NCBI RefSeq assembly: GCF_001273775.1
Contig: NZ_CP011801.1
Coordinates: 2,644,001 to 2,708,000, forward strand
Source: Nitrospira moscoviensis
Lineage (GTDB): Bacteria; Nitrospirota; Nitrospiria; Nitrospirales; Nitrospiraceae
Direction: 5' to 3'
DNA: 64,000 bases
The notes under the pieces were generated by a model that was given only the letters and a program-made list of their open reading frames with translations, had not been told where the DNA came from and made no database searches. Below are positions 1-8,243 of this stretch, in pieces. Made by a program: the position numbers and the translations under genes. Positions within the stretch are counted from its first letter, which is position 1. Each line of letters begins with the position of its first letter.

Positions 1-1941
1 GACGTGCGCCTTCCATTCCTGCGGCATTTCCGACAGCACGGCCAGCCGCGCCCGGACATCCTCGCTGCGTTTGGTGTCGTGCGTCGTCGACGCCGAGAGG
101 GCGTGCGGCCACCGGGCCTGCCGCTCGCGCATGCGCTTGTGAAACTCATCGACCGACAGACCGAACTGCTCCGGCTCCCCGCCCACTTCGTTCAGCGACA
201 CCAGCCGGTTGTACCGGTAGAAGACGGTGTCTTCGATGCCTTTCGCCGTCACGGGACTGGTGGTCTGCTGGAACTTCATCACGAAGCGGATCTGCTCCTC
301 GCGGTCGCGCGGGGTGCGGGCGTCGCTCTGCTTCAGCAGAATGGCTCGGATGAAGTCGAAGACCTGCCCGCTCAACGCCGGATTGCGCCGCTTGGCGCGG
401 GCGACGGCCATGTGGATATAAGCGCGGTCGCGGTCGGCCACCGGCTCGGGCCCGTCCGTCGCATAGGTGCGGTACACGGGGAAGCAGGCGATGATCTCGC
501 GGATGGCGTGCGTCAAGCTGTTGAGGGTGAAGTCGCGGGAGCGGCGGTCGCGCTCGGAGATGACATTGAGCTGATGTCCCAGCACGTTGATTTCGCTCGA
601 CATCGACACCCGCATGATCAGGCGTTTGCTGGCGTAGACGAGGTCGGCGTAGGACTCCTCGCGGCCGATGACGCGGTGGTAGAGCTCCGTAAAGGCGCGC
701 TCGTTGGCGCTTTGCACGAACAGGTTGTTGACCACGTGAATGAAGTCGTAGCCCGTCGTGCCGTGCACCGGCCAGGTCTCCGGGAGCGCTTCGTCGCGCC
801 CCAAAATCTTTTCGACGACGAGGAACAGGGGCCGCTCTTCGCCGGCGCGCTCCAGCTCCCGCTCCGCCCAGGCCTGGAGCTGCCCCAGATACCGGCCGGG
901 GTCGTAGAGGCCGTCGACATGATCGATCCGCAGGCCGTTCACCGCCCCCTCGCGGATGAGCTGGAACACCAGCTGATGCGATTCGCGGAAGACGTCGGGA
1001 TTTTCCATGCGGACCGCGGCGAGGTCGTTGATGTCGAAAAACCGCCGATAATTGATTTCCTCGGACGCCACCTTCCACGACGCCAACCGGTAGGCTTGTT
1101 CGTTCAACAGGGCGTCGAGCAGGTCGAAACTCTCCGAGCGGCCGCGCTCGCCGTTGAAGCGGCGCACGTTCTCGAGCACCAGGTCGCGGATCTTCCCGCT
1201 CCCCTCCATTAAGGCGGCCAGCCGTTTCTTGATGATCTCCTTCTCGCGATACCGTTCGGCGATCCGCTCGGGATCGCGCTCCTCGCGGCCCGGCAAGTTC
1301 CGGATCGCCGTCAGGATGCTTTGCAGCTCCATGACGTCGGCTTGGGCGGCGTCCTCTTCCGTGCCGACGAGCGTGTCCAGACGATGCGACAGAATCCGGA
1401 TCCACGACTTGGGCGCGACCGGCAGCTCGTGCTCGCCGTAGCGGAGGAGGAACTGCCCGTCCTCGTAGACCACCGCGATCTCCTGATCTTCCAGCACGGC
1501 CCCGTACTGGTCGGCCAGGATCGGCAGCAGGACTTTGTCGTCGAGCTCCCGCTTGATCGGATGCCAGTCGATGTCGAACGCTTCGGCATACCGGGAGCTG
1601 GGGCCGTTTTCCAGTACGTCGCGCCACCAGCGGTTCAGCGCCTTGCCGATGCCCATGTGGTTGGGCACGACGTCGAGGACGACGCCCATGTCGCGCTCGT
1701 GCAGCGCGTCCACGAAGCGGCGGAACTCCGCCTCCGTCCCGATCTCCGGATTCAGCGCGGTCGGATCGATGATGTCGTAGCCGTGCGTGCTCCCGGGCAT
1801 CGCCGTCAGAAGCGACGAGGCGTAACAATGCGTGATGCCCAGATCGTGCAGATACGGCACGATCGCCGTCGCATCGGCGAAGGTAAACCCGCCGTTGAAT
1901 TGCAGCCGGTAGGTGGCGATTGGAATCCGGGGCGGCGGCAT
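1..1941 (-). CDS. treY: Malto-oligosyltrehalose synthase, C-terminus beyond the window
   Basis: TreY rearranges the reducing-end alpha-1,4 bond of a malto-oligosaccharide to alpha-1,1, the first step of the TreY-TreZ trehalose route in the cytosol. The frame is open from the ATG at 1941 to the window edge, about 647 codons; family members are roughly 900 residues or more, so about a third is missing. The start reads MPPPRIPIATYRLQFNGGF, a typical TreY N-terminus, and DVVPNHMGIG follows about 75 residues in (GH13 conserved region I). It lies downstream of glgC on the same strand, so the pair links ADP-glucose/glycogen synthesis to trehalose. An AG-rich stretch precedes the start. Confidence 0.88.
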   Translation of the reverse strand, partial: MPPPRIPIATYRLQFNGGFTFADATAIVPYLHDLGITHCYASSLLTAMPGSTHGYDIIDPTALNPEIGTEAEFRRFVDALHERDMGVVLDVVPNHMGIGKALNRWWRDVLENGPSSRYAEAFDIDWHPIKRELDDKVLLPILADQYGAVLEDQEIAVVYEDGQFLLRYGEHELPVAPKSWIRILSHRLDTLVGTEEDAAQADVMELQSILTAIRNLPGREERDPERIAERYREKEIIKKRLAALMEGSGKIRDLVLENVRRFNGERGRSESFDLLDALLNEQAYRLASWKVASEEINYRRFFDINDLAAVRMENPDVFRESHQLVFQLIREGAVNGLRIDHVDGLYDPGRYLGQLQAWAERELERAGEERPLFLVVEKILGRDEALPETWPVHGTTGYDFIHVVNNLFVQSANERAFTELYHRVIGREESYADLVYASKRLIMRVSMSSEINVLGHQLNVISERDRRSRDFTLNSLTHAIREIIACFPVYRTYATDGPEPVADRDRAYIHMAVARAKRRNPALSGQVFDFIRAILLKQSDARTPRDREEQIRFVMKFQQTTSPVTAKGIEDTVFYRYNRLVSLNEVGGEPEQFGLSVDEFHKRMRERQARWPHALSASTTHDTKRSEDVRARLAVLSEMPQEWKAHV

Positions 1942-2006
1942 GATGATGTCGAAGCGGCCTTCTCTTTCTCTTATGAGGTGTTCTGTGTCTGATACTGCGA
2001 TTGACC

Positions 2007-2128
2007 GGAACGCTCAAACACGCCGAAGGCAAGGCCGCAGCCGATGTCCGAGCCGAGGCGTAGCCTTGCGCTACGTCGCAGGCTCTGGACGAGGCGAGAA
2101 CGCCGCCATCGGCGTGTTTCAGCGTTCC
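2007..2128. repeat. Long imperfect inverted repeat between glgC and treY
   Basis: The outer arms are 20 bp each (2007-2026 and 2109-2128) and differ at one base (GGAACGCTCAAACACGCCGA against the complement of the right arm). The interior holds a nested hairpin, CGTAGC-CTTGC-GCTACG. The element fills the space between the glgC stop and the treY start. It has the look of a REP/MITE-like mobile palindrome or a strong intergenic stem that could limit read-through. No coding potential was seen. Confidence 0.6.
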
Positions 2129-2131
2129 ACT

Positions 2132-3373
2132 TCATGAGACCTGGCGGAGGCGCGCCCTCTCCCCCGCCACCGCCTCCTTCGGAATCACCACCAGCCCGGA
2201 CGGCGAGACATGACAGGACCCGTCGGCCGCGCCCGTGTCCGAGCCGATGTCCCGGTCGGCCGGCACCGAGCTGAATCGGTCGGCGATGACGCGCCGCAGC
2301 CGGCTGTTCGCGCCGATGTGCACCCCGTCGAGAATCACCGAATCCTCCACGAGCGCGCCGGGCTCGATGTGCACGCCGCGCCCGATGACGGATCGCCGCA
2401 CCTGCGCCTCGACGATCCGGCAGCCCTGGCCCACCATGGCCTCGTCCAGCTCGCTCCGCACGACCGACGCCATCGGTCCGTCGTAGGTGCCGGCCAGGAT
2501 CGGCCACTCGGCGTTCCGCAGATCGAAGACCGGCCGCTCGCCCAACAGATCCATGTTGGCCCGCCAATAGGCGTCCAGCGTCCCGACATCGCGCCAATAG
2601 CCCGGCTCTTCATGCGGTTTCACGCCGGGCACGCGGTTCCGGAGAAAATCGTAGGCGAAGACGCGATGGGTGCCGATCAGCTCCGGGATGATATTGCGGC
2701 CGAAGTCGTGGGACCCGGGCCGTGATGCGTCCCGTTCCAGCAGCCGGATCAACAGATCCGTGCGGAACAGATAATTGCCCATGGACGAGAAGGCGCGCGA
2801 CGGGTCCTGCGGCATGGGTTTCGGCCGCTTCGGCTTTTCCTCGAAACCCACCACCCGCTGCGATCGATCCACCTCGACGATGCCGAACCCGCTCGCCTCC
2901 TCGACCGGCACCGGGAGCGCCGCCACCGTCACGTCGGCCTCCGTCTCCAGATGAAAGTCGATCATGTGAGTCAGATCCATGCGGTAGATGTGGTCCGCGC
3001 CGAACACGGCCACCAGCCCGGGCCCGAAGTCTTCGATCAAATTGAGATTCTGATACACCGCGTCGGCGGTCCCTTCATACCACCCTTCCCGCGACCGCAT
3101 CTGCGGGGGAACCACCGTGATGAAGTGCTGCCGGAGCCGTCCGCCGATGCGCCAGGACTCGCGCAGATGTTCGATGAGGGACTGAGACTTGTATTGCACC
3201 AGCACGTACATCGCGGAAAGACCGGAGTTCACGAAGTTGCTCAGCACAAAATCGACGATCCGGTATTTCCCGCCGAACGGCACGGCCGGTTTACTCCGGA
3301 CGGCCGTGAGCGGCATCAGCCGCTCCCCCTTCCCTCCGGCCATGATCATGCCTAGGACCCGTACCGATTTCAT
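2132..3373 (-). CDS. glgC: Glucose-1-phosphate adenylyltransferase (ADP-glucose pyrophosphorylase)
   Basis: Makes ADP-glucose from glucose-1-phosphate and ATP, the committed step of bacterial glycogen synthesis. The 413-residue length is normal. The nucleotidyltransferase signature AGGKGERLMPLT is near residues 12-23, followed by GTADAVYQN (substrate region) and a C-terminal left-handed beta-helix hexapeptide region ending in the usual GxIVIPKEA-like block (GLVVIPKEAVAG). It is followed on the same strand by treY, separated by a palindromic element, so the two may be co-transcribed. Confidence 0.95.
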   Translation of the reverse strand: MKSVRVLGMIMAGGKGERLMPLTAVRSKPAVPFGGKYRIVDFVLSNFVNSGLSAMYVLVQYKSQSLIEHLRESWRIGGRLRQHFITVVPPQMRSREGWYEGTADAVYQNLNLIEDFGPGLVAVFGADHIYRMDLTHMIDFHLETEADVTVAALPVPVEEASGFGIVEVDRSQRVVGFEEKPKRPKPMPQDPSRAFSSMGNYLFRTDLLIRLLERDASRPGSHDFGRNIIPELIGTHRVFAYDFLRNRVPGVKPHEEPGYWRDVGTLDAYWRANMDLLGERPVFDLRNAEWPILAGTYDGPMASVVRSELDEAMVGQGCRIVEAQVRRSVIGRGVHIEPGALVEDSVILDGVHIGANSRLRRVIADRFSSVPADRDIGSDTGAADGSCHVSPSGLVVIPKEAVAGERARLRQVS

Positions 3374-3528
3374 GCCGTCCGTTGCGCCCTACACCGCCGG
3401 TCCTCCGCCGCCGATCGCGCCCTACGCAGTGTCGAAGCACGCGTGACGATAGCAAACGCCCTCCAGGGAGCTAACTAGGCGCACCCCTGGACCGCCGGCG
3501 CGGCGGCCCGAGAGGGCAATCGACGGGG

Positions 3529-3614
3529 GCCGAGCGGGAAAGGACCGAGGGCCGAGGCATCCGCTCGGGCCCTTTCTCGCTCGGCCCTTTCCTGCTTGTC
3601 CCTTTCTTGCCCGC
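3529..3614. repeat. 15-bp tandem array with inverted arm in the glgC/BON divergent gap
   Basis: Three consecutive 15-bp units begin with CCCTTTC (3570-3584, 3585-3599, 3600-3614). The first unit pairs with an upstream inverted copy, CCGAGCGGGAAAGG at 3530-3543. The array sits in the roughly 310 bp between the divergent glgC and BON genes. I saw no convincing promoter or gene in the rest of that gap. The fold-back tandem design matches the arrays elsewhere in the window, although this one does not follow a stop codon. Confidence 0.6.
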
Positions 3615-3686
3615 CTCCTTCCCAGGGAACCCCCTAGTGTGATTCGTCCCAGGGATTGGCGACGATGAGACACCGCGGGGGCTCCC

Positions 3687-4391
3687 ATGCTCGGATGGCT
3701 CATCGGTGGAATGCTGGTCGTCTGTTTATCCACCGGGGCATCGGCCGCCGAAAACGGAGAGCGCCAAGACCGCAGCCAGAAAGAGCCGGCCGCCGCCCCG
3801 GATTCCAAAAAGAAGACCGAGCACGAAGGAAAGCCGGCGGAGGCGCCCGCCCCCAAACCGCCGTCCGACGAGAAGAGTCAGAAAACGGAGCCGCCGCCGC
3901 AGAAACAGGAACCGAAACCGGACGAGACCGGGAAGAAACCGGTCACGTCGATGCCCTTGACCATCAAGCTGGCGATGATGGCGGATCCCGTGCTGTTTCC
4001 GTTCGAGATCGAAGTAGAAATGGACGGCCCAAAAGCCGTTCTTTCCGGCGCCGTGTCCTCGGAGGACGAGAAAGCGCGGGCCGGGGAGGTCGCGCGGAAG
4101 GTGGAGGGGGTGGAATCCGCCGTCAACAAGTTGTCGGTGTCCCCCGGACTGCGCGCATCGCTGATGAAGCGGCAGGATGAGGCGATCGCTCAGTTGGTGA
4201 AAGAACGGCTGAACAGGAGCGAAACCTTGAAGGCCGTCGGGTTCGACGTCAAATCGGAGAGCGGCGTCGTGACGCTGAGCGGCAAGACGCGGTTCCAGGT
4301 CATCGCATTGGAGGCGGCGGAAGCGGCCCGTCACGTGCCGGGCGTCCGCGCCGTGAACACGGCGGCGGTGCAGCTCACGGCGGAACGATGA
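3687..4391 (+). CDS. Exported protein with two BON domains
   Basis: A 234-residue protein with a Sec signal peptide (MLGWLIGGMLVVCLSTGASA) and then a long charged Lys/Glu/Pro linker (about residues 21-88). Two BON-like modules follow, at about 90-155 and 160-232. The second has the typical pattern DVKSESGVVTLSGKT...HVPGVRAVN. BON domains occur in periplasmic proteins such as OsmY and are thought to bind membranes or phospholipids. The product is probably periplasmic and stress-related; the exact role is unknown. A 9-bp tandem fold-back array starts immediately after its stop. Confidence 0.8.
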   Translation: MLGWLIGGMLVVCLSTGASAAENGERQDRSQKEPAAAPDSKKKTEHEGKPAEAPAPKPPSDEKSQKTEPPPQKQEPKPDETGKKPVTSMPLTIKLAMMADPVLFPFEIEVEMDGPKAVLSGAVSSEDEKARAGEVARKVEGVESAVNKLSVSPGLRASLMKRQDEAIAQLVKERLNRSETLKAVGFDVKSESGVVTLSGKTRFQVIALEAAEAARHVPGVRAVNTAAVQLTAER

Positions 4392-4393
4392 CG

Positions 4394-4530
4394 CTGGTCC
4401 ATCTGATGCGCGGTCTTTCTGGTTTTTTTGGTGCGTGGTTTATCTGGTGCGACAACCAGACGAACCAAATGAACCAGACAAACCAAACAAACCCTAACTA
4501 GACAGACCAAAGAGACCAGACAGACCAGGC
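4394..4530. repeat. 9-bp tandem fold-back array R1 (CTGGTCTRT family)
   Basis: Immediately after the BON stop codon come G/T-rich units such as GGTTTATCTGGTGCG (4392-4451), then a complementary A/C-rich arm made of ACCAGACGA/ACCAAAT/ACCAGACAA-type 9-mers (4453-4530). The two arms can form a long imperfect hairpin. The A/C arm ends just before the purine-rich GAGGAGG ribosome-binding region of the first MFS gene. Confidence 0.75.
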
Positions 4531-4570
4531 AGAGAGAAGAGAGGAGGACAGCGTTACACGTGACGCTCGA

Positions 4571-5845
4571 TTGGCGATGGTGCCGCAGAGTGGTGCGCGG
4601 CGCACGCGCCGGTGGCTGCTCACCGGCGACTTCACCCTGGTGTGGTGGGGCCAGGTGGTGTCCCAGATCGGCGACGGCGTGTCGAAACTCGCGCTACTCT
4701 GGTTCGTGTACTCCATCACCGGCTCTCCCCTCAAGACGAGCGTCATCGGATTGCTGCAGACCGTGCCGGCCATCGTGCTCGCCCCGGTCATCGGGGTGGC
4801 GGTGGATCGCCTGCCGAAGAAGCTCCTCTTGATCGTGTCCGATCTGGTGCGCGCCTTCGTGCTCGGCCTCATCCCTTGCTGGATGGCGGCCGAAACGTTC
4901 ACCGTCTCGCATCTCTACATCCTCGTCACGCTGCATGCCGTCGCGACGGCGGTGTTCGGACCGGCGCTCACGGCGGCGGTGCCGTCCCTCGTCGCTCCGT
5001 CGCAGTACACGTCGGCGAACGCGCTGCTCCAGAGCACCACGAGCCTGGGCATCATCATGGGGCCGGCCTTGAGCGGCATCGGCATCGCGGCGCTCAGCTC
5101 TCAGAATGTGCTCTGCCTGAACGCGGCGACCTACGTGGTGGCCGCCGCCTGCTTCGTGCCCATCCGCTTCGTGCGGCCCACGCTGCGCCTGGTCAAGGAG
5201 CCGGCGGTCACGTCGATGCTGCACGATTTGGCCGACGGCGTCCGCTATGTGATGGCGGGCCAGCCGGTCTTCGTCCTGCTGACGGCGACCGCCGCGCTGT
5301 ACACGTTCGCCACCAGCGCGTTCACCACGCTCTTTCCCGTATTCGGCCGGAAGCTGCTGGACCTCGGCCCGGTCGAAGTCGGCTACCTCTGGTCGATGCT
5401 CGGCGTCGGCCTGCTGATCACGTCGCTCGCGCTCACCGCCATCAGCGCGTGGAGCATCAAGCGGCGCGCCGCGATGATCATCGTCTCCAGCGCCCTCAGC
5501 GGCGCGGCCCTCATGGCGATCGTCGGCGCGAAGCAGCAGGCGACCGCCGCGCTGCTGCTGGGCCTCGTCGGCGCCGGCATCGGAGTGCTCACGCCGGTCG
5601 CCTGGAGCGTGCTCCAGGAAATGACGCCGCCGCACTTGCTCGGGCGCGCCCTCGCCTTCTACACCATGGGGGCCATGACGTCCGCGATGGGGGGGATTTC
5701 GTTCTTCGGATGGATGACCGGACGGCTCGGCGAAGCGCCGGCCCTCCTGGCGATCGGCGCCGTGATGTTCGCGACGGCGATGACGGCGGCGCGGCTCGCC
5801 GCGCGGCTTCCCGAGGATCGTGACGGCGACGGCGGACTGCCGTAA
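4571..5845 (+). CDS. MFS exporter, first of a tandem pair
   Basis: A 424-residue, twelve-helix major facilitator of the MFS_3/EntS-like class (FTLVWWGQVVSQIGDGVSKL near the N-terminus, then DRLPKK in the loop between TM2 and TM3). These proteins export siderophores or drugs across the inner membrane; the substrate cannot be read here. It is a clear paralogue of the next gene: both share the GQ..SQIGD, LLWFVY..TGS and VIGLLQT blocks. The start is uncertain (TTG 4571, ATG 4577 or GTG 4580), because the purine-rich GAGGAGG at about 4540 lies far upstream. A hairpin follows the stop. Confidence 0.85.
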   Translation: MAMVPQSGARRTRRWLLTGDFTLVWWGQVVSQIGDGVSKLALLWFVYSITGSPLKTSVIGLLQTVPAIVLAPVIGVAVDRLPKKLLLIVSDLVRAFVLGLIPCWMAAETFTVSHLYILVTLHAVATAVFGPALTAAVPSLVAPSQYTSANALLQSTTSLGIIMGPALSGIGIAALSSQNVLCLNAATYVVAAACFVPIRFVRPTLRLVKEPAVTSMLHDLADGVRYVMAGQPVFVLLTATAALYTFATSAFTTLFPVFGRKLLDLGPVEVGYLWSMLGVGLLITSLALTAISAWSIKRRAAMIIVSSALSGAALMAIVGAKQQATAALLLGLVGAGIGVLTPVAWSVLQEMTPPHLLGRALAFYTMGAMTSAMGGISFFGWMTGRLGEAPALLAIGAVMFATAMTAARLAARLPEDRDGDGGLP

Positions 5846-5856
5846 AAAGAGAACGA

Positions 5857-5876
5857 CCGTGGGATATAGCCCACGG
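5857..5876 (+). terminator. Hairpin after the first MFS gene
   Basis: A perfect 7-bp stem (CCGTGGG/CCCACGG) with a 6-base ATATAG loop lies 11 bases after the first MFS stop. There is no long U-tract after it, so intrinsic termination is possible but unproven. Confidence 0.4.
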
Positions 5877-6111
5877 CGCTGCAGGAGCCGAGAACTAGCG
5901 GCTTCCCCAGCGGACAGCGCGCGCTGCGCGTGCGACAATGCCGGTCGACGGACAACTTGTCCCTGATGAAAAAACCCTTACAACTATGACGGGTTGGAGG
6001 AGCATTCCACCGGACAATATGGCGCGCCGTTGCGCCTGAACCCGGACCGATCAAGGCAAGCTCTGTGCATTGTGTACCGGCACCACTCTGAACCAAGGAG
6101 ACCCGCGACAC

Positions 6112-7428
6112 ATGGCACCTAGCGTTTCGTTGGACGTGACAGCCTCTCCCGCGCCCGCTTCGCGCGCCCCCGGGTGGGAATTGCTCCGCACCCGCGACTT
6201 CGGATGGCTCTTCTGGGGCCAGTTGACCTCGCAAATCGGCGACAGCCTCAACCGCGTCGCGCTGCTCTGGTTCGTCTATCAACTGACCGGCTCGGCGCTG
6301 AAGATGGTCGTGATCGGATTGCTGCAGACGATCCCCCCGCTCGTCCTGAGTCCCTTCATCGGCGTCTATCTGGACCGGGTGAGCAAGAAGCGGGTGATGC
6401 TGTGGGTGGACGCCGCGCGCACCGTGCTCGTGCTGTTGATCCCGCTGCTCTACGCGGCGGGCGAGTTGACGCTCGAGCGGCTCTACGCGTCCGTCTTTCT
6501 GCTCGCCCTGGCGTCCACGTTCTTCGGGCCGGCGCTCTCGTCGGCGGTCCCGCAGATCGTCCGGCGCGATCAGTTGACCGCCGCCAACGCTCTGCTGCAA
6601 ACCACGACGAACGTAGGCATCCTGGTCGGCCCGCTGGTCAGCGGCATCGGCATCGCGCTGATCGGCTCCCAGAACGTGTTGTATGTGGATGCCGCGACGT
6701 TTTTCATTTCCGCCCTCTGTCTGCTGCCGATCCACATGCGTCCGCCGCGGCCCGCCTCCGAGGAAGCCGGCCGGCCGGCGTGGGGCCGGGAGCTGCTGGC
6801 GGGGCTGCGCTTCGTGTGCGTGGAGCAGCCGACCATCCTCAATCTGATGCTCGCCGCCGCCCTCTACAGCCTCGCGGCGAGCGCCTTCGCCTTCATGCTG
6901 CCGGTCTTCGCCGAACAGAATTTGAGCGCCGGCGCGATGGAGGTCGGCGTCTTGTGGTCCGCGCTCGGCGCCGGCATGCTGGCCGCCACGACGTGGCTGG
7001 CGTCGCTGTCGCAAGGGGATCTGGCCGGGCGCTTCACGATGATTTTCCGGTCGATGGTCGTGGGGGGGTTCGCCATGTGCGGGCTCAGTCTGTTGACCGC
7101 GCCCGTCGTCGCCGGAGCCTTCATCCTCATCATCGGCGGGAGCACGGCGCTGTTCATGCCGATCGTCTGGGGCGTGCTGCAGGAAGTGACGCCCGAACAT
7201 CTGCTGGGGCGGGTGTTCACCACGTTCAGCACCGGCTCCATGGCGTCCGCGATGGCGGGCATGGCCGGGTTCGGGTGGGCGGCGGACGCGATGGGCCCGC
7301 ATGTCAGCCTGCTCGGGATCGGCCTCGTGCTCCTCAGCACCGCTTGCGTCGCGGCGTTTTCCAGCCGGCAGTTCCGAGGGCTGACGGTGGGAAAGGTACG
7401 AGAGATGGGTTCGCACAGCGTTGAGTAA
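6112..7428 (+). CDS. MFS exporter, second of a tandem pair
   Basis: A 438-residue MFS_3/EntS-like transporter with twelve predicted helices, paralogous to the gene upstream (FGWLFWGQLTSQIGDSLNRV, DRVSKKRVML). The ATG at 6112 is preferred over upstream starts because AAGGAG lies about 11 bases before it. The substrate is unknown. The last residues (HSVE-stop) are encoded by the left arm of an inverted repeat (AGCGTTGAG-TAA) whose right arm abuts the stop codon of the convergent superoxide dismutase gene. The two MFS genes may have separate promoters, given the 266-bp gap. Confidence 0.87.
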   Translation: MAPSVSLDVTASPAPASRAPGWELLRTRDFGWLFWGQLTSQIGDSLNRVALLWFVYQLTGSALKMVVIGLLQTIPPLVLSPFIGVYLDRVSKKRVMLWVDAARTVLVLLIPLLYAAGELTLERLYASVFLLALASTFFGPALSSAVPQIVRRDQLTAANALLQTTTNVGILVGPLVSGIGIALIGSQNVLYVDAATFFISALCLLPIHMRPPRPASEEAGRPAWGRELLAGLRFVCVEQPTILNLMLAAALYSLAASAFAFMLPVFAEQNLSAGAMEVGVLWSALGAGMLAATTWLASLSQGDLAGRFTMIFRSMVVGGFAMCGLSLLTAPVVAGAFILIIGGSTALFMPIVWGVLQEVTPEHLLGRVFTTFSTGSMASAMAGMAGFGWAADAMGPHVSLLGIGLVLLSTACVAAFSSRQFRGLTVGKVREMGSHSVE

Positions 7429-7462
7429 GACAGCATTGAGCGGCTTTCCGGCTCAACGCTTA
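7417..7462. repeat. Inverted repeat R2 (GCGTTGAG family) joining two convergent stops
   Basis: The arms AGCGTTGAG (7417-7425) and CTCAACGCT (7452-7460) are perfect complements. They are immediately followed, on each strand, by the TAA stops of the second MFS gene and of the SOD gene. An inner TTGAGC...GCTCAA pair lies in the loop. The array after the GH1-RmlD fusion at 17609-17687 shares the same TAAGCGTTGAGCC edge. Confidence 0.65.
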
Positions 7463-8095
7463 CGCCGCTTGCGCTTGCCTGGCCTGTTCGCCGGTGAGGC
7501 GGCGATCCACCGCTTTCCAGTCGATGTTGGTGAAGAAGGCCTCGATATAGTCTCCGCGCTTCGACGGCGGGTAATCGAGGAGAAAGGCGTGCTCCCACAC
7601 GTCCATGATGAGGATGGGAATGAAGCCCGCGACGTTGCCGTGCTCGTGGAGCGTCGTCCACTGGTTCGAGAGCCGGCCGCCGGCCGGATGCTGCCAGCAG
7701 ATCGCCCAGCCCACGCCCCGCATCTTGCCCACGCTGACGAAATCGGTTTTCCAGCGGTCGTAAGAGCCGAAGGATTCTTCGGCGGCGCGCAGAAAGGCGG
7801 AATCGCTCGGCGGCTTCGCCGCGGCCTCTTTGGTCAAGTTGCCGAAATAATATTCATGCAGCACCATGCCGTTGTATTCGAAACCCAACCGGCGCGTCAG
7901 CTCCGAGTAGGCCGGCATCTCTTCCTGGTCCACGCGGCCGTCCTTGAGGAACTCGCCGATGTCGTTCGTGAGCGCATTCGCCGCCTTGACATATCCTTCG
8001 TACAGGGAGAAATGCATCTCGAGTGTGCGGTCCGAAATGCCCTGCAGCCCGTGCAGATTGAAGGATTTCACTTTGTATGGCTTGTCGCGTTGCAT
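7460..8095 (-). CDS. Fe/Mn superoxide dismutase
   Basis: Converts superoxide to hydrogen peroxide and oxygen; a 211-residue cytosolic protein with no signal peptide. The metal ligands are visible as H28 (LEMHF), H80 (GMVLHEYYF), D165 and H169 (MDVWEHAF). The segment before the DVWEHA motif reads TTLHEHGNVAG, rich in His, where most bacterial enzymes carry a Gln-containing TANQD-type loop. This recalls archaeal Fe-SODs (inference from memory of the family). The metal, Fe or Mn, cannot be fixed from sequence. Convergent with the MFS gene; preceded on its strand by the FKBP gene and a 7-bp array. Confidence 0.93.
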   Translation of the reverse strand: MQRDKPYKVKSFNLHGLQGISDRTLEMHFSLYEGYVKAANALTNDIGEFLKDGRVDQEEMPAYSELTRRLGFEYNGMVLHEYYFGNLTKEAAAKPPSDSAFLRAAEESFGSYDRWKTDFVSVGKMRGVGWAICWQHPAGGRLSNQWTTLHEHGNVAGFIPILIMDVWEHAFLLDYPPSKRGDYIEAFFTNIDWKAVDRRLTGEQARQAQAA

Positions 8096-8109
8096 GGGTC
8101 CTCACAAAA

Positions 8110-8243
8110 GCAGTCATCAGTCATTGGTCACCGGTCATTGGAAAAGAGAGGAACGGCAGAACAGTCATCGGTTCTTAGTCATCAGTCACTGGACGCCCCC
8201 ACACCTCTTCACCAATGACCAATGACCGGTGACCAATGACCAT
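8110..8243. repeat. 7-bp tandem fold-back array R3 (GGTCATT family)
   Basis: Between the FKBP stop and the SOD start. Reading the minus strand from the FKBP stop: heptamers GGTCATT/GGTCACC (complement of 8211-8242), then a spacer, then complementary heptamers CCAATGA/CTGATGA (complement of 8161-8192 and 8112-8142). The arms form an extended imperfect hairpin. The unit length is exactly 7 for at least four consecutive copies in the outer arms. Confidence 0.75.

Noticed and set aside
146..2032. Long minus-strand frame overlapping treY
   Set aside because: Arg/Pro/Gly-rich shadow; the TreY motifs are in the neighbouring frame, which is open to the window edge.
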